Below, piece by piece: positions 55,332 through 63,198 of a stretch of DNA of 64,000 bases. The stretch is from Stigmatella erecta (lineage in GTDB: Bacteria; Myxococcota; Myxococcia; Myxococcales; Myxococcaceae): contig NZ_FOIJ01000008.1 of assembly GCF_900111745.1 (NCBI RefSeq), positions 186,001 to 250,000 on the forward strand. The letters run 5' to 3'. Numbering within the stretch: position 1 is the stretch's first letter; each line of letters starts with the position of its first letter. The notes below the pieces were generated by a model. That model made no database searches and was not told where the DNA came from. It worked only from the letters and a program-made list of their open reading frames with translations. The translations under genes and the position numbers were made by a program.

Positions 55332-55964
55332 TCAGGGGCGGTAGATCTCGTAGGACGGCTGATGCTTGCGGTAGCCGGGGCCACTCCACATGTCCCTCTG
55401 CGTGAAGTCAGACACCCACTGGGAGCCGTTGTACATCGTGATGTGGCCGGCGGCCGAGCCCCCCGGATAGGGCTGGATGACCGCGACATCACCCTTCTGC
55501 GGTACGTAGTTCTGGGTATTGACGGCCGTGAACCCATGCCGCCCCAGGTACGGGCCGTAGTCCTTGGCTTCCCCAGGACGGGTGTTCACGTCCAGCCTGA
55601 CCCCTCCCGCCTCGATGGCCTGGCGGACATACTGCGCGCATTTCTTCTGCGATGTCGCGTGAGCATTGGCATTGAGGTGCGCCACGGCCTTGTCGATGTC
55701 CAGGTTCGACGTGCCCCCGCCGCTTGCCCTGAGCTGCTTGACGGAGGTGGAGCGCTTGGCGAGCGGAGAGCTCGCTGCCTCGAATTGATCCACCGTCTTG
55801 TTCTTGGCCGCCGTCGTTCCGGTCTTGGGTGTCTTGGTTTCGGACTTCGTCTGCCGGTTCTCACCCGAGGTGGAGCTGGAGCGTGAGGCCCCGCTGCTGG
55901 ACGAGCTGGAGCGCGACGAGCTGGACGAACTGGACGTGCTGCTTTTCGATGAGCCGACGGACAT
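55332..55964 (-). CDS. CHAP/NlpC-P60-like amidase with Ser-rich N-terminus
   Basis: A 210-residue protein (GAGGAG upstream). The first ~35 residues are almost all Ser with few charges, then a Lys/Thr linker, then a cysteine-peptidase/amidase domain: Cys109 in KKCAQYVRQAIEAGG, His174 in AAGHITMYNG and Asp186 in QWVSDFTQRD, followed by GPGYRKHQPSYEIYR. This is the CHAP/T6SS-amidase-like fold that cuts peptidoglycan peptides. No signal peptide, so export would need a non-Sec route. No immunity protein is evident next to it, though the gene is small enough for one to be overlooked. Confidence 0.75.
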   Translation of the reverse strand: MSVGSSKSSTSSSSSSSRSSSSSSGASRSSSTSGENRQTKSETKTPKTGTTAAKNKTVDQFEAASSPLAKRSTSVKQLRASGGGTSNLDIDKAVAHLNANAHATSQKKCAQYVRQAIEAGGVRLDVNTRPGEAKDYGPYLGRHGFTAVNTQNYVPQKGDVAVIQPYPGGSAAGHITMYNGSQWVSDFTQRDMWSGPGYRKHQPSYEIYRP

Positions 55965-56073
55965 GTGACACTCCTCGTGGGATGTCCAATCTAGCCTATC
56001 GGGCAGTGGGACTGCATAGCGCTGAACTCACGGAGGGCGCGCCGATGCGAGCCCTCCGGTGCGGTAGGGACGT

Positions 56074-57420
56074 CTAGGGAACCGTGTCCTTGCGCGGCAA
56101 GGAGGCATTGCGCAGGCTGGTCACCTTCGCGTTGACCGCGTTGGTGTCCAGGTACGTGTCCTTGGCGAAGTACACCCAGTCCACCTCCTGGAAGTAGGTG
56201 CGCGGGGTGCCGTTCGTGGTGCCCAGCTCGATGAACCACATCTGGAAGTCGAGGAACTGGTTGATGAGCGGCGCGAACTGGGCCGAGTGGCTGGCGTGCT
56301 GCACGCCATCGATGAAGTAGGTGTTGCCCGAGGGCGTCACGTGGAGCACCAGCGTGCGCCAGCCATCATGGCTGTAGCTGAGCCGGGCCGAGGGGCTCGC
56401 GGTCACGTTCCTGTCGAACGAGGTCAGGAACATCGTGGGGGTATTGCCCTGGCCCCAGCCGCCGTTGGGCAGGTACTCGAAGTCCTGCTCGGAGTAGCTG
56501 GGGCTGTTGTAGGGCGTGATGACGAAGAAGGTCTGCACATACTTGTCGGCGAAGACGCGCGTGCCGGACAGCGGCGCATCGCGGAACTTGAGCCGGGCCG
56601 AGTAGGTGCCGAACTTGAACTTCTGCGCCTTGGAGATGACCTCCGAGTGCGTCGTGCCCGCCACGTTTCCGTTGGTGCTCGTCTGCAGGCGCATCAGCCG
56701 GTTGGTGCCCTCGCTCACCATCGAGACGTTGCCCGCGGACCAGGTGGCCCCCGCCACGCCCGGGCCGCCCGCGTACGTGCGCACCGTCCAGAGGTTGGTG
56801 AAGGCCGCGTCCCCCGTGCCCGTGTAGGTGAAGTCATCGAAGAACTCGGCCGAGACGGTGGGCGGATTCGTTCCTCCGGAAGGAGGGGTGCCGCCCCGCA
56901 GGCCCGCGGTGGGCGCGGAGCCCGCGTCATGCACGGTGATGCGGCTCCAGTCGGCGAAGGACGTCTGGTTGCCGTACGAGTAGTCATCCGTCTCGTTGAC
57001 GGCGGTGCCGCCAAAGGTGATGCCGAGGTCGATCGGGATGGTGGTGGCCCCGGCCGCCAGGCTGCCGGCGGTGCTGGCGAAGCGGATCTCCACATACTGG
57101 TCCGCGTTCGAGGCCGACACGCTGCCGGTGGTCAGGGACAGCCCCGGGCAGCTCGCCGAGGTCCACCACCAGCACGCCGGGGTCACCGCCGTGGCGCCGT
57201 TCTTCGTGAACCAGTAGCGCACGACGATGCTGCTCAGCGGGAGGGGCGCCGAGGTGTTGTTTCGCAGCTGGATGCCCGCCTCGATGATGGAGTCGTTGGG
57301 GGTAGCGGCGTTGTAGTTCTGGTACTGCACGGTGAAGTCCGCCGTGCCAGCGAAGCTCTCGCTCAGCGGAACGCCCAGCGACAGTGCGGCCAGCAGGCCC
57401 TGCTTCCAGGTCATCTTCAT
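56074..57420 (-). CDS. secreted CBM3 - GH16-type beta-glucanase
   Basis: A 448-residue exported enzyme. Signal peptide MKMTWKQGLLAALSLGVPL to SESFA. Residues ~25-170 match a family 3 cellulose-binding module (FTVQYQNYNAATPNDSIIEA; GIQLRNNTSAPLPLS; WW/aromatic strands). A Gly/Pro linker is followed by a GH16-like domain (~190-430) with the catalytic ExDxE motif at E311-D313-E315 (SYSEQDFEYLP), plus DGWRTLVLHVTPSGNTYFIDG typical of the family. It should bind crystalline polysaccharide and cut beta-1,3/1,4-glucans outside the cell. Divergent from fibro-slime gene copy 2. Confidence 0.85.
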   Translation of the reverse strand: MKMTWKQGLLAALSLGVPLSESFAGTADFTVQYQNYNAATPNDSIIEAGIQLRNNTSAPLPLSSIVVRYWFTKNGATAVTPACWWWTSASCPGLSLTTGSVSASNADQYVEIRFASTAGSLAAGATTIPIDLGITFGGTAVNETDDYSYGNQTSFADWSRITVHDAGSAPTAGLRGGTPPSGGTNPPTVSAEFFDDFTYTGTGDAAFTNLWTVRTYAGGPGVAGATWSAGNVSMVSEGTNRLMRLQTSTNGNVAGTTHSEVISKAQKFKFGTYSARLKFRDAPLSGTRVFADKYVQTFFVITPYNSPSYSEQDFEYLPNGGWGQGNTPTMFLTSFDRNVTASPSARLSYSHDGWRTLVLHVTPSGNTYFIDGVQHASHSAQFAPLINQFLDFQMWFIELGTTNGTPRTYFQEVDWVYFAKDTYLDTNAVNAKVTSLRNASLPRKDTVP

Positions 57421-57537
57421 GGTCTCTCGTCCTTTCCTCGGAGGCTTTCCGGGGAGGAGGGGATACCAAAGAACTATTCTGATTAGTCAGTTTTTTCTAC
57501 TATAGAAGCTTTGGCCTGACGCGGAAGGGTCAGTGGA

Positions 57538-57566
57538 TTGACACGCTGTCGCATGCTTTGGACGAT
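57538..57566 (+). promoter_or_regulatory. candidate promoter for fibro-slime lipoprotein 2
   Basis: TTGACA (57538-57543) and GACGAT 17 bases on, as in copy 1, with the ATG at 57573 at the same distance and no Shine-Dalgarno sequence. Confidence 0.35.
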
Positions 57567-57572
57567 GCCCGC

Positions 57573-59327
57573 ATGTCCGAATCACAGTGTTCATCTCGAC
57601 TCTCTCGACTCGCAGCGCTTTCTCTTCTCCTGATCCTCGCCGCCTGCGGCAGCGACATCGTGGACCCCAAGCCGGATGGGGGCGGAGGCCCCAACACGCC
57701 CGACGCCTCGACGGATGGCGGTACCGACGGGGGCACGGGCCCCGTGGATCCGGAGGACTGCGGCAACGGCACGCTCCAGGCGGGCGAGATGTGTGACGAT
57801 GGCAACCTGAACGACGGGGATGGGTGCTCCTCGCTCTGCGCCATCGAGACGGGCGAGAACGGGTGGATCTGCCGGACGCCCGGCCAGCCGTGCATGCGCA
57901 ACGTGTGCGGGGATGGGGTGCGCGGGGCGAAGGAGGCGTGCGACGACTTCAACGCCCGGTCCGGAGATGGGTGCAGCGCGACGTGCACGGTGGAGAGCGG
58001 CTGGAACTGCCCGAGCACGGGCGGCAACTGCCAGGCGGCCCAGTGCGGCGACGCCATCGTCGCGGGCGACGAGGAGTGCGAGGACGGCAACGCGGCGGCG
58101 GGGGATGGGTGCAGCGCGACGTGCCGCCTGGAGGAGGGGTTCAAGTGCCCGACGCCGGGCCAGGCGTGCTCGCGCACCACGTGCGGAGACAGGAAGGTGG
58201 AGGGCACCGAGCAGTGCGACGATGGCAACAACGACATGGGCGATGGGTGCTCGCCGCTGTGCAAGCGCGAGCCCTCGTGCACCAACGGCAACTGCACGGC
58301 CATCTGCGGCGACAACCTCATCCTGCCGGGCAGCACGGAGGAGTGCGACGACGGCAACGTGCGAGACAACGACGGGTGCTCGTCGCAGTGCAAGCTGGAA
58401 TCGGGCTTCCAGTGCAAGCAGATCGAGAGCGAGCCGCCGCCGGAGGTGAAGATCCCGGTCGTCTACCGCGACTTCATCGGCAATGATCAGACGGGCCAGG
58501 CCCAGCGGCACACCGACTTCGAGAACAAGAATGGCTCGGAGAAGGGGATCGTCAAGGAGGACCTGGTGAACAACAAGCCGGCCTATGCGAAGGCGGGCGT
58601 GACCAGCTCCACGACCCACGGCGAGGCGCTCTTCAACCAGTGGTACACCGACTCGGCCCGGAGCAAGACCTACGTGGAGCAGCTGACGCTGACCCAGGAG
58701 AAGGACGGCCAGGGCAAGCCGACGGGAACCTACGTGTTCTCCAACAGCAACTTCTTCCCGCTGGACAAAAAGGGCTGGGTGGCCTCGGGCAACGAGCCCG
58801 AGCGCAGCGGCCACAACTTCAGCTTCACCAGCGAGGTGCGGTACTGGTTCGAGTACAAGGGCACCGAGAAGCTCTCCTTCACCGGCGACGATGACGTGTG
58901 GGTCTTCGTCAACAAGAAGCTCGCCCTGGATCTCGGCGGGGTGCACTCGGCGGAGAATGGAACCGTGGACCTCACCCCGGCCTCGGCCGCCACGAAGTAC
59001 AACCTGAGGAAGGGCGGCGTTTACGAGGCCGTCGTCTTCCAGGCCGAGCGGCACACCAACGCGTCCAACTACCGGCTCACGCTCGCCAACTTCACCACCA
59101 AGCGGACCGAGTGCACGAGCAGCTGCGGCGACGGTCAGGTGCAGCCGCCCGAGGAGTGCGACACGGGAACGAACCCCGGCGGCTACGGGCAGTGCGCGCC
59201 CGGCTGCATCTGGGGCCCGCGCTGCGGTGATGGCGTCGTCCAGGAGGCGTTCGGCGAGAGCTGCGACGACGGGAACGGCGACAACGACGACCTGTGCAGC
59301 AACACCTGCAAGCCGCGCATCGGCTAA
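57573..59327 (+). CDS. fibro-slime / Cys-rich lipoprotein, copy 2
   Basis: A 584-residue lipoprotein, nearly the same as the gene at 23624-25381: same leader (lipobox LAAC), five DUF4215-type Cys repeats, PA14-like fibro-slime domain and two C-terminal Cys repeats. Differences cluster in the linker after the signal and in the region just after VVYRDFIGND, where sequence such as TGQAQRHTDFENKNGSEKG replaces the other copy's residues. The two probably act as variant surface proteins. Upstream bases and hairpin terminator are conserved too. Confidence 0.9.
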   Translation: MSESQCSSRLSRLAALSLLLILAACGSDIVDPKPDGGGGPNTPDASTDGGTDGGTGPVDPEDCGNGTLQAGEMCDDGNLNDGDGCSSLCAIETGENGWICRTPGQPCMRNVCGDGVRGAKEACDDFNARSGDGCSATCTVESGWNCPSTGGNCQAAQCGDAIVAGDEECEDGNAAAGDGCSATCRLEEGFKCPTPGQACSRTTCGDRKVEGTEQCDDGNNDMGDGCSPLCKREPSCTNGNCTAICGDNLILPGSTEECDDGNVRDNDGCSSQCKLESGFQCKQIESEPPPEVKIPVVYRDFIGNDQTGQAQRHTDFENKNGSEKGIVKEDLVNNKPAYAKAGVTSSTTHGEALFNQWYTDSARSKTYVEQLTLTQEKDGQGKPTGTYVFSNSNFFPLDKKGWVASGNEPERSGHNFSFTSEVRYWFEYKGTEKLSFTGDDDVWVFVNKKLALDLGGVHSAENGTVDLTPASAATKYNLRKGGVYEAVVFQAERHTNASNYRLTLANFTTKRTECTSSCGDGQVQPPEECDTGTNPGGYGQCAPGCIWGPRCGDGVVQEAFGESCDDGNGDNDDLCSNTCKPRIG

Positions 59328-59338
59328 TGCGGTGTCCG

Positions 59339-59368
59339 GGGGGAGCCGCGCCGTCTGGTGGCTCCCCC
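59339..59368 (+). terminator. hairpin terminator of fibro-slime gene 2
   Basis: GGGGGAGCC / GGCTCCCCC stem, 11 bases after the stop; homologous to the one after copy 1. Confidence 0.6.
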
Positions 59369-59387
59369 TGTGGGCTGTGCCCTCCGG

Positions 59388-60296
59388 TCAGGTGTCCGTG
59401 AGCGTGAGCAGGAAGTCGATGAAGGCCCGGACCTTGGCGGCGGGAAACTCGCGCGAGCGGTGGTAGACGTGGACCGGGTACCGCTCGTCGGACCACGCCG
59501 GGAGCAGCTGGACCAGACGCCCGGAGTCGATCAACTCCCTCACGCTGAACTCGAAGGGCTGCCCCACGCCATGGCCGCTGAGCATGGCGCTGATGAGGCT
59601 CCCCGAGTCGTTCACCATGAGCCGGCCCTGGACGTCCACGGGGAGGACTTCGCCTCCCTTGTGGAACTCCCAGTCGAAGTGGCGCCCCGTCCAGGTGTTC
59701 CGCACGAGGATGCACTCGTGTCCGCCCCGGGCCAGCTCCCGGGGATGCTTGGGCCGGCCGCGCCGCGCCACGTACTCGGGCGAGGCGCACGTCAGCACCC
59801 GGGAGCGGCCGATCTGTCGGCAGATGAGGCTGGAGGGCTCGGGCTCTCCGAAGCGCACCGCCATGTCCAGCCCCTCCGCGACGAGATCTCCAATGCGGTC
59901 GCGCACGACGAGCTCCATCGTCAGCTCCGGATGGCGTGCGAGGAACTCGCCAATCCGGGGCGCGAGCACGTTGTGGCCAAAGGCCGCGTCGGCGTTCACG
60001 CGCAGGTGGCCGCGCACCGAGGCCGCCGCGCCCGTGGCCGCCGCCGCCGCGTCCTCGATGCCGGTGAGCAGCGGGGCCACCTCCTCGTAAAACCGTCTCC
60101 CCTCGCTCGTCAGGCTGACGGCGCGGGCCGTGCGGTCGAAGAGCCGCACCCCCACGCGCTGCTCGAGCCGGGCCACGGCACGGCTCACGCCGGACTGGGT
60201 CAGGCCGAGCGTCTCCGCGGCCCGGACGAAGGTGCCCGCCTCCACCACCGCGGCCATCACGCCAATGCCACCCAGGAGTTTTCCGTCAAAGGCCAT
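59388..60296 (-). CDS. LysR-family transcriptional regulator
   Basis: A 302-residue LysR regulator. The N-terminal HTH is clear (GTFVRAAETLGLTQSGVSRA, LEQRVGVRLFDRTARAVSLT) and is followed by the effector-binding domain (~90-300; GHLRVNADAAFGHNVLAPRI, LDMAVRFGEPE). It resembles the large subgroup of AaeR/DsdC-like regulators; the inducer cannot be predicted. Divergently transcribed from the SDR gene at 60424, the classic layout for a regulator and its target. Start ATG 60296 has GGAG upstream. Confidence 0.93.
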   Translation of the reverse strand: MAFDGKLLGGIGVMAAVVEAGTFVRAAETLGLTQSGVSRAVARLEQRVGVRLFDRTARAVSLTSEGRRFYEEVAPLLTGIEDAAAAATGAAASVRGHLRVNADAAFGHNVLAPRIGEFLARHPELTMELVVRDRIGDLVAEGLDMAVRFGEPEPSSLICRQIGRSRVLTCASPEYVARRGRPKHPRELARGGHECILVRNTWTGRHFDWEFHKGGEVLPVDVQGRLMVNDSGSLISAMLSGHGVGQPFEFSVRELIDSGRLVQLLPAWSDERYPVHVYHRSREFPAAKVRAFIDFLLTLTDT

Positions 60297-60423
60297 GAAT
60301 GACTCCACGTCATGCTTGGTGGGACATTTATGCGGTGGTGTCATGGAGGGTCAATCCGTAGCTTTTTCCTCGTACCGGACGCGCCAGGCGCGGCGGACGG
60401 AAATCCAACTCACGGAGAAGGCG

Positions 60424-61161
60424 ATGGACATTCAAGGCAAGGTCATTGCAATCACGGGCGCATCGAGCGGAATTGGCGAGGCCACGGCCCGCCTGCTGGC
60501 GGAGCAGGGCGCGCGCGTCGTCATCGGCGCCCGGCGGACGGCCCGCCTGGAGGCCCTGGCGGGGGAGCTGGGGCAGAAGGGCCGGGAGGTGGCCCTGCGC
60601 CGGCTGGATGTGACGCAGCGGGAGGACGTCCGGGGCTTCGTCGAGTTCGCCACCGGGCGCTTCGGCCGTCTCGACGTGCTCATCAACAACGCGGGGCTGA
60701 TGCCGCTCTCCCGGATGGATCAGCTCAAGGTGGACGAGTGGGACCGCATGGTCGACGTCAACCTCAAGGGCGTGCTCTACGGCATCGCCGCCGCGCTGCC
60801 CGTGTTCCAGTCTCAGAAGGCAGGCCACTTCATCAACGTCACCTCCGTGGCGGACCGCGTGGTGGTGCCCACCGCGGCCGTCTACTCGGGCACGAAGTTC
60901 GCGGTCCGGGCGATCTCCGAGGGGCTGCGCCAGGAAGTGGGCCGGGACATTCGCGTCACGCTCGTTGCTCCCGGGGCCACCCAGTCCGAGCTGGCCAACA
61001 CCATCTCCGACCCGGAGCTGCGGCGGCTGGCCATCGAGCAGTACCGCCAGGAACTCATCCCCGCGGAGGCCATTGCCCGGGCCATCGCGTTCGCCATCGG
61101 GCAGCCCGCGGACGTGGACGTCAACGAGCTGGTCGTCCGGCCGGTGGCCCAGCCCTACTGA
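60424..61161 (+). CDS. short-chain dehydrogenase, probable LysR target
   Basis: A 245-residue classical SDR: TGASSGIG at 11-18, INNAG in mid-N-domain, and the active-site pattern VTSVADRVV...VYSGTKFAV (Ser/Tyr/Lys). GGAGAAGG precedes the ATG. Most like the family of NADP-dependent oxidoreductases for small carbonyl compounds. The 127-base gap to the LysR gene should contain the operator. Confidence 0.9.
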   Translation: MDIQGKVIAITGASSGIGEATARLLAEQGARVVIGARRTARLEALAGELGQKGREVALRRLDVTQREDVRGFVEFATGRFGRLDVLINNAGLMPLSRMDQLKVDEWDRMVDVNLKGVLYGIAAALPVFQSQKAGHFINVTSVADRVVVPTAAVYSGTKFAVRAISEGLRQEVGRDIRVTLVAPGATQSELANTISDPELRRLAIEQYRQELIPAEAIARAIAFAIGQPADVDVNELVVRPVAQPY

Positions 61162-61238
61162 CGCTGGCGCGGAAGCCCCGGGGGGCATACACCTCCTCCC
61201 GCGAAGGGAGAGGCGTCTTTTCCCTGGGAGGAGCACCC

Positions 61239-62213
61239 GTGAAGCGCAGGACGTTCCAGGCCGAGGGCGCATGGGTGGGCCGTCCCGTGGTGGAGGCCGT
61301 GGCGGCCCAGCTCGGCGTTCCCGCCGCGGAGGCGCTCGGGTGGGTGGAGGCCGGCGCGGTGTACCTCGCGGGCCGCCGCTGCCGGGAGCCCGGGGCCCGG
61401 CTGCGCGCCGGGCAGGTGGTGGCGGTGGTGCTGGAGGAGGGGGGCCGCAGCCCCCTGGAGGCCCTGGCGCCGCCCCCGGCCCTGGGCATCCTCTTCGAGG
61501 ACGACGCGCTGATCGCCGTGGACAAGCCCGTGGGCATCACCGCGCAGCCCACCGAGGGGCGGACCGGGGGAAGCCTGGTGGACCTCGTGAGCGAGCGGCT
61601 GGGGCGCCCCGCGGGGCTGATCCACCGGCTGGACCGGGAGACCTCGGGCGTCACCGTGTTCGGCAAGACGCCCCAGGCCACCACGGCGCTGGCGGAGGAG
61701 TTCCGCGAGGGGAGGGCGCACAAGCGCTACGTGGCGGCCACCGGGCCGGGCCTGCCCCCCTCGGGCACGGTGGACCTGCCGCTGTCGAAAGATCCGTCCC
61801 GGCCGGGACGCTGGCGCGCGAGCCGCACGGCCAACGGCGTTCCGGCCCTCACCCATTTCCGCACGGTGTATGCCGGGGCGGACTTCTGTCTCGTGGAGCT
61901 GCTGCCCCAGACGGGCAGGACGCACCAGCTCCGGGCGCACCTCACCTCGCTGGGGACGCCGATTCTGGGCGACGCGCGCTATGGCGGCGCGGCCCAGGCC
62001 GGAGGGCTGCCCGCGGGCCGCTGCCTCCTGCATGCGCAAGGGCTGGAGCTGGCGCACCCGGGCACCGGAAAGCCCCTGCGGCTCGAGGCGCCGCTGCCCG
62101 GGGACCTGCGGGCCTTCTTCACGGCGGCGAAGGTGCCGCCGCCCGAGGGGCCCTTGCCCGTCCTCACGCCGCGCACAGGAAGTCCGTTCCCTCCACCCAC
62201 CCCCGGGCGGTGA
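61239..62213 (+). CDS. RluA-type pseudouridine synthase
   Basis: A 324-residue RNA-modifying enzyme. The N-terminal ~70 residues form an S4-like RNA-binding domain. The catalytic domain carries the signature HRLDRETSGVTVFGK with active Asp132, and later GRTHQLRAHLTSLGTPILGD, both typical of RluA/RluD. The target uridine (rRNA or tRNA) cannot be predicted. GTG start with GGAGGAG upstream. The last 50 bases overlap the convergent GT2 gene; the overlap encodes the C-terminal Pro-rich tail (PPPTPGR) of one and the end of the other. Confidence 0.9.
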   Translation: MKRRTFQAEGAWVGRPVVEAVAAQLGVPAAEALGWVEAGAVYLAGRRCREPGARLRAGQVVAVVLEEGGRSPLEALAPPPALGILFEDDALIAVDKPVGITAQPTEGRTGGSLVDLVSERLGRPAGLIHRLDRETSGVTVFGKTPQATTALAEEFREGRAHKRYVAATGPGLPPSGTVDLPLSKDPSRPGRWRASRTANGVPALTHFRTVYAGADFCLVELLPQTGRTHQLRAHLTSLGTPILGDARYGGAAQAGGLPAGRCLLHAQGLELAHPGTGKPLRLEAPLPGDLRAFFTAAKVPPPEGPLPVLTPRTGSPFPPPTPGR

Positions 62214-63177
62214 GGTCCGCGCGCAGCTCCTCGCGGGCCCAGCGCACCCCGACACAGACGAGCAGGAGCCCCCGGCCAGGAGGGCCCAGCTCCGCGCCGG
62301 ACACCACCGGGATGCCGTGGATGCGGGTGCCCACCTTGCGGGGGTGGACCTCGATGTACCGCTCGATGTGGATGCCCTCCTGGACGAGGAACCGGCTGAG
62401 CGTCAGCCCGCTGGGGCCCGCGCCCCAGAGGGAGCACGGCCGCCCATCCGCGAGCGGCCCGCGGGCCAGGTACTGGGCCTTGAGCCACAGAAACCGCCGC
62501 TGCGCATAGCGCGCGTCCGTCCGGGTGAGCCGCTGGGCGCTGTCACGCCAGCGCAGCAGGACCTCCGGCAGGTTCTTCAGCCCGTACCCTGCGTGCATCA
62601 GCTTGAGCCACAGAGCGTAATCCTCCGGGAAGTCCCCGTCCTCCCAGGCCCCCGACGTGACGAGGGCGTCCCGCCTCAGGCACACGGAGGGGTGGCACAG
62701 GGGGCTCTCGATGAAGCGTCCCCGGTGCAGGGCGTCGGGGGTGGTGAGGCTGTTGAGCCAGGCGGCATAGGACTGGAGCGAGGGGCTGACAGGCTGGTCG
62801 TCGCGGAACAGCTCCACCCCCGTGCCCACCCCCGCGAGGCGCGGATCGGCCTCCAGCGCCTCCAGGCTGGCCTCCAGTCGCCTGGGGAGCGCCTCGTCGT
62901 CGGCGTCCATGCGGGCCACATAGGGGGAGTGCGTGTGCGCCAGCGCCAGTTGGAGCGCGGCCACCAGCCCCCGGCCCCCGCCGTCCAGGAGGTCCACCCG
63001 GCGGTCCTGGGCTGCCAGGCGCTGGAGCACCTGCTTCGTCCCGTCCGTCGAGCCGTCGTCCACGGCGAGCACCCGAATATCCTGGAAGGTTCCCTCCAGC
63101 AGGCTTTCCACGGCTCGGGCCACCGTGGTCTTGGCATTGCGGGCGGGAAGGAGGACGGTGACGACCGGCGCGGGCAT
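62164..63177 (-). CDS. family 2 glycosyltransferase
   Basis: A 337-residue GT-A enzyme of the GT2 family: VTVLLPARNAKTTVARAVES at the N-terminus, the VDDGSTDGT segment (about 39-47) and the metal-binding MDADDEALPRR motif; WALWLKLMHAGYG-like features (DYALWLKLMHAG) fit the acceptor region. The C-terminal ~90 residues (SLWGAGPSGLTLSRFLVQEG) look like a Rossmann-type nucleotide-binding extension, unusual for a simple GT2. Its substrate is not known; a cell-surface polysaccharide is likely. The 3' end overlaps rluA-like gene by 50 bases. Confidence 0.88.
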   Translation of the reverse strand: MPAPVVTVLLPARNAKTTVARAVESLLEGTFQDIRVLAVDDGSTDGTKQVLQRLAAQDRRVDLLDGGGRGLVAALQLALAHTHSPYVARMDADDEALPRRLEASLEALEADPRLAGVGTGVELFRDDQPVSPSLQSYAAWLNSLTTPDALHRGRFIESPLCHPSVCLRRDALVTSGAWEDGDFPEDYALWLKLMHAGYGLKNLPEVLLRWRDSAQRLTRTDARYAQRRFLWLKAQYLARGPLADGRPCSLWGAGPSGLTLSRFLVQEGIHIERYIEVHPRKVGTRIHGIPVVSGAELGPPGRGLLLVCVGVRWAREELRADLTARGWVEGTDFLCAA

Positions 63178-63198
63178 CGCGTGTAGACTGCCTCAGTG

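Noticed and set aside
57479-57500. CTGATTAGTCAG followed by a T-run between the divergent glucanase and fibro-slime genes, as a terminator
   Set aside because: The stem is only 4 bp and it lies where both flanking genes start, not end; more likely promoter DNA.
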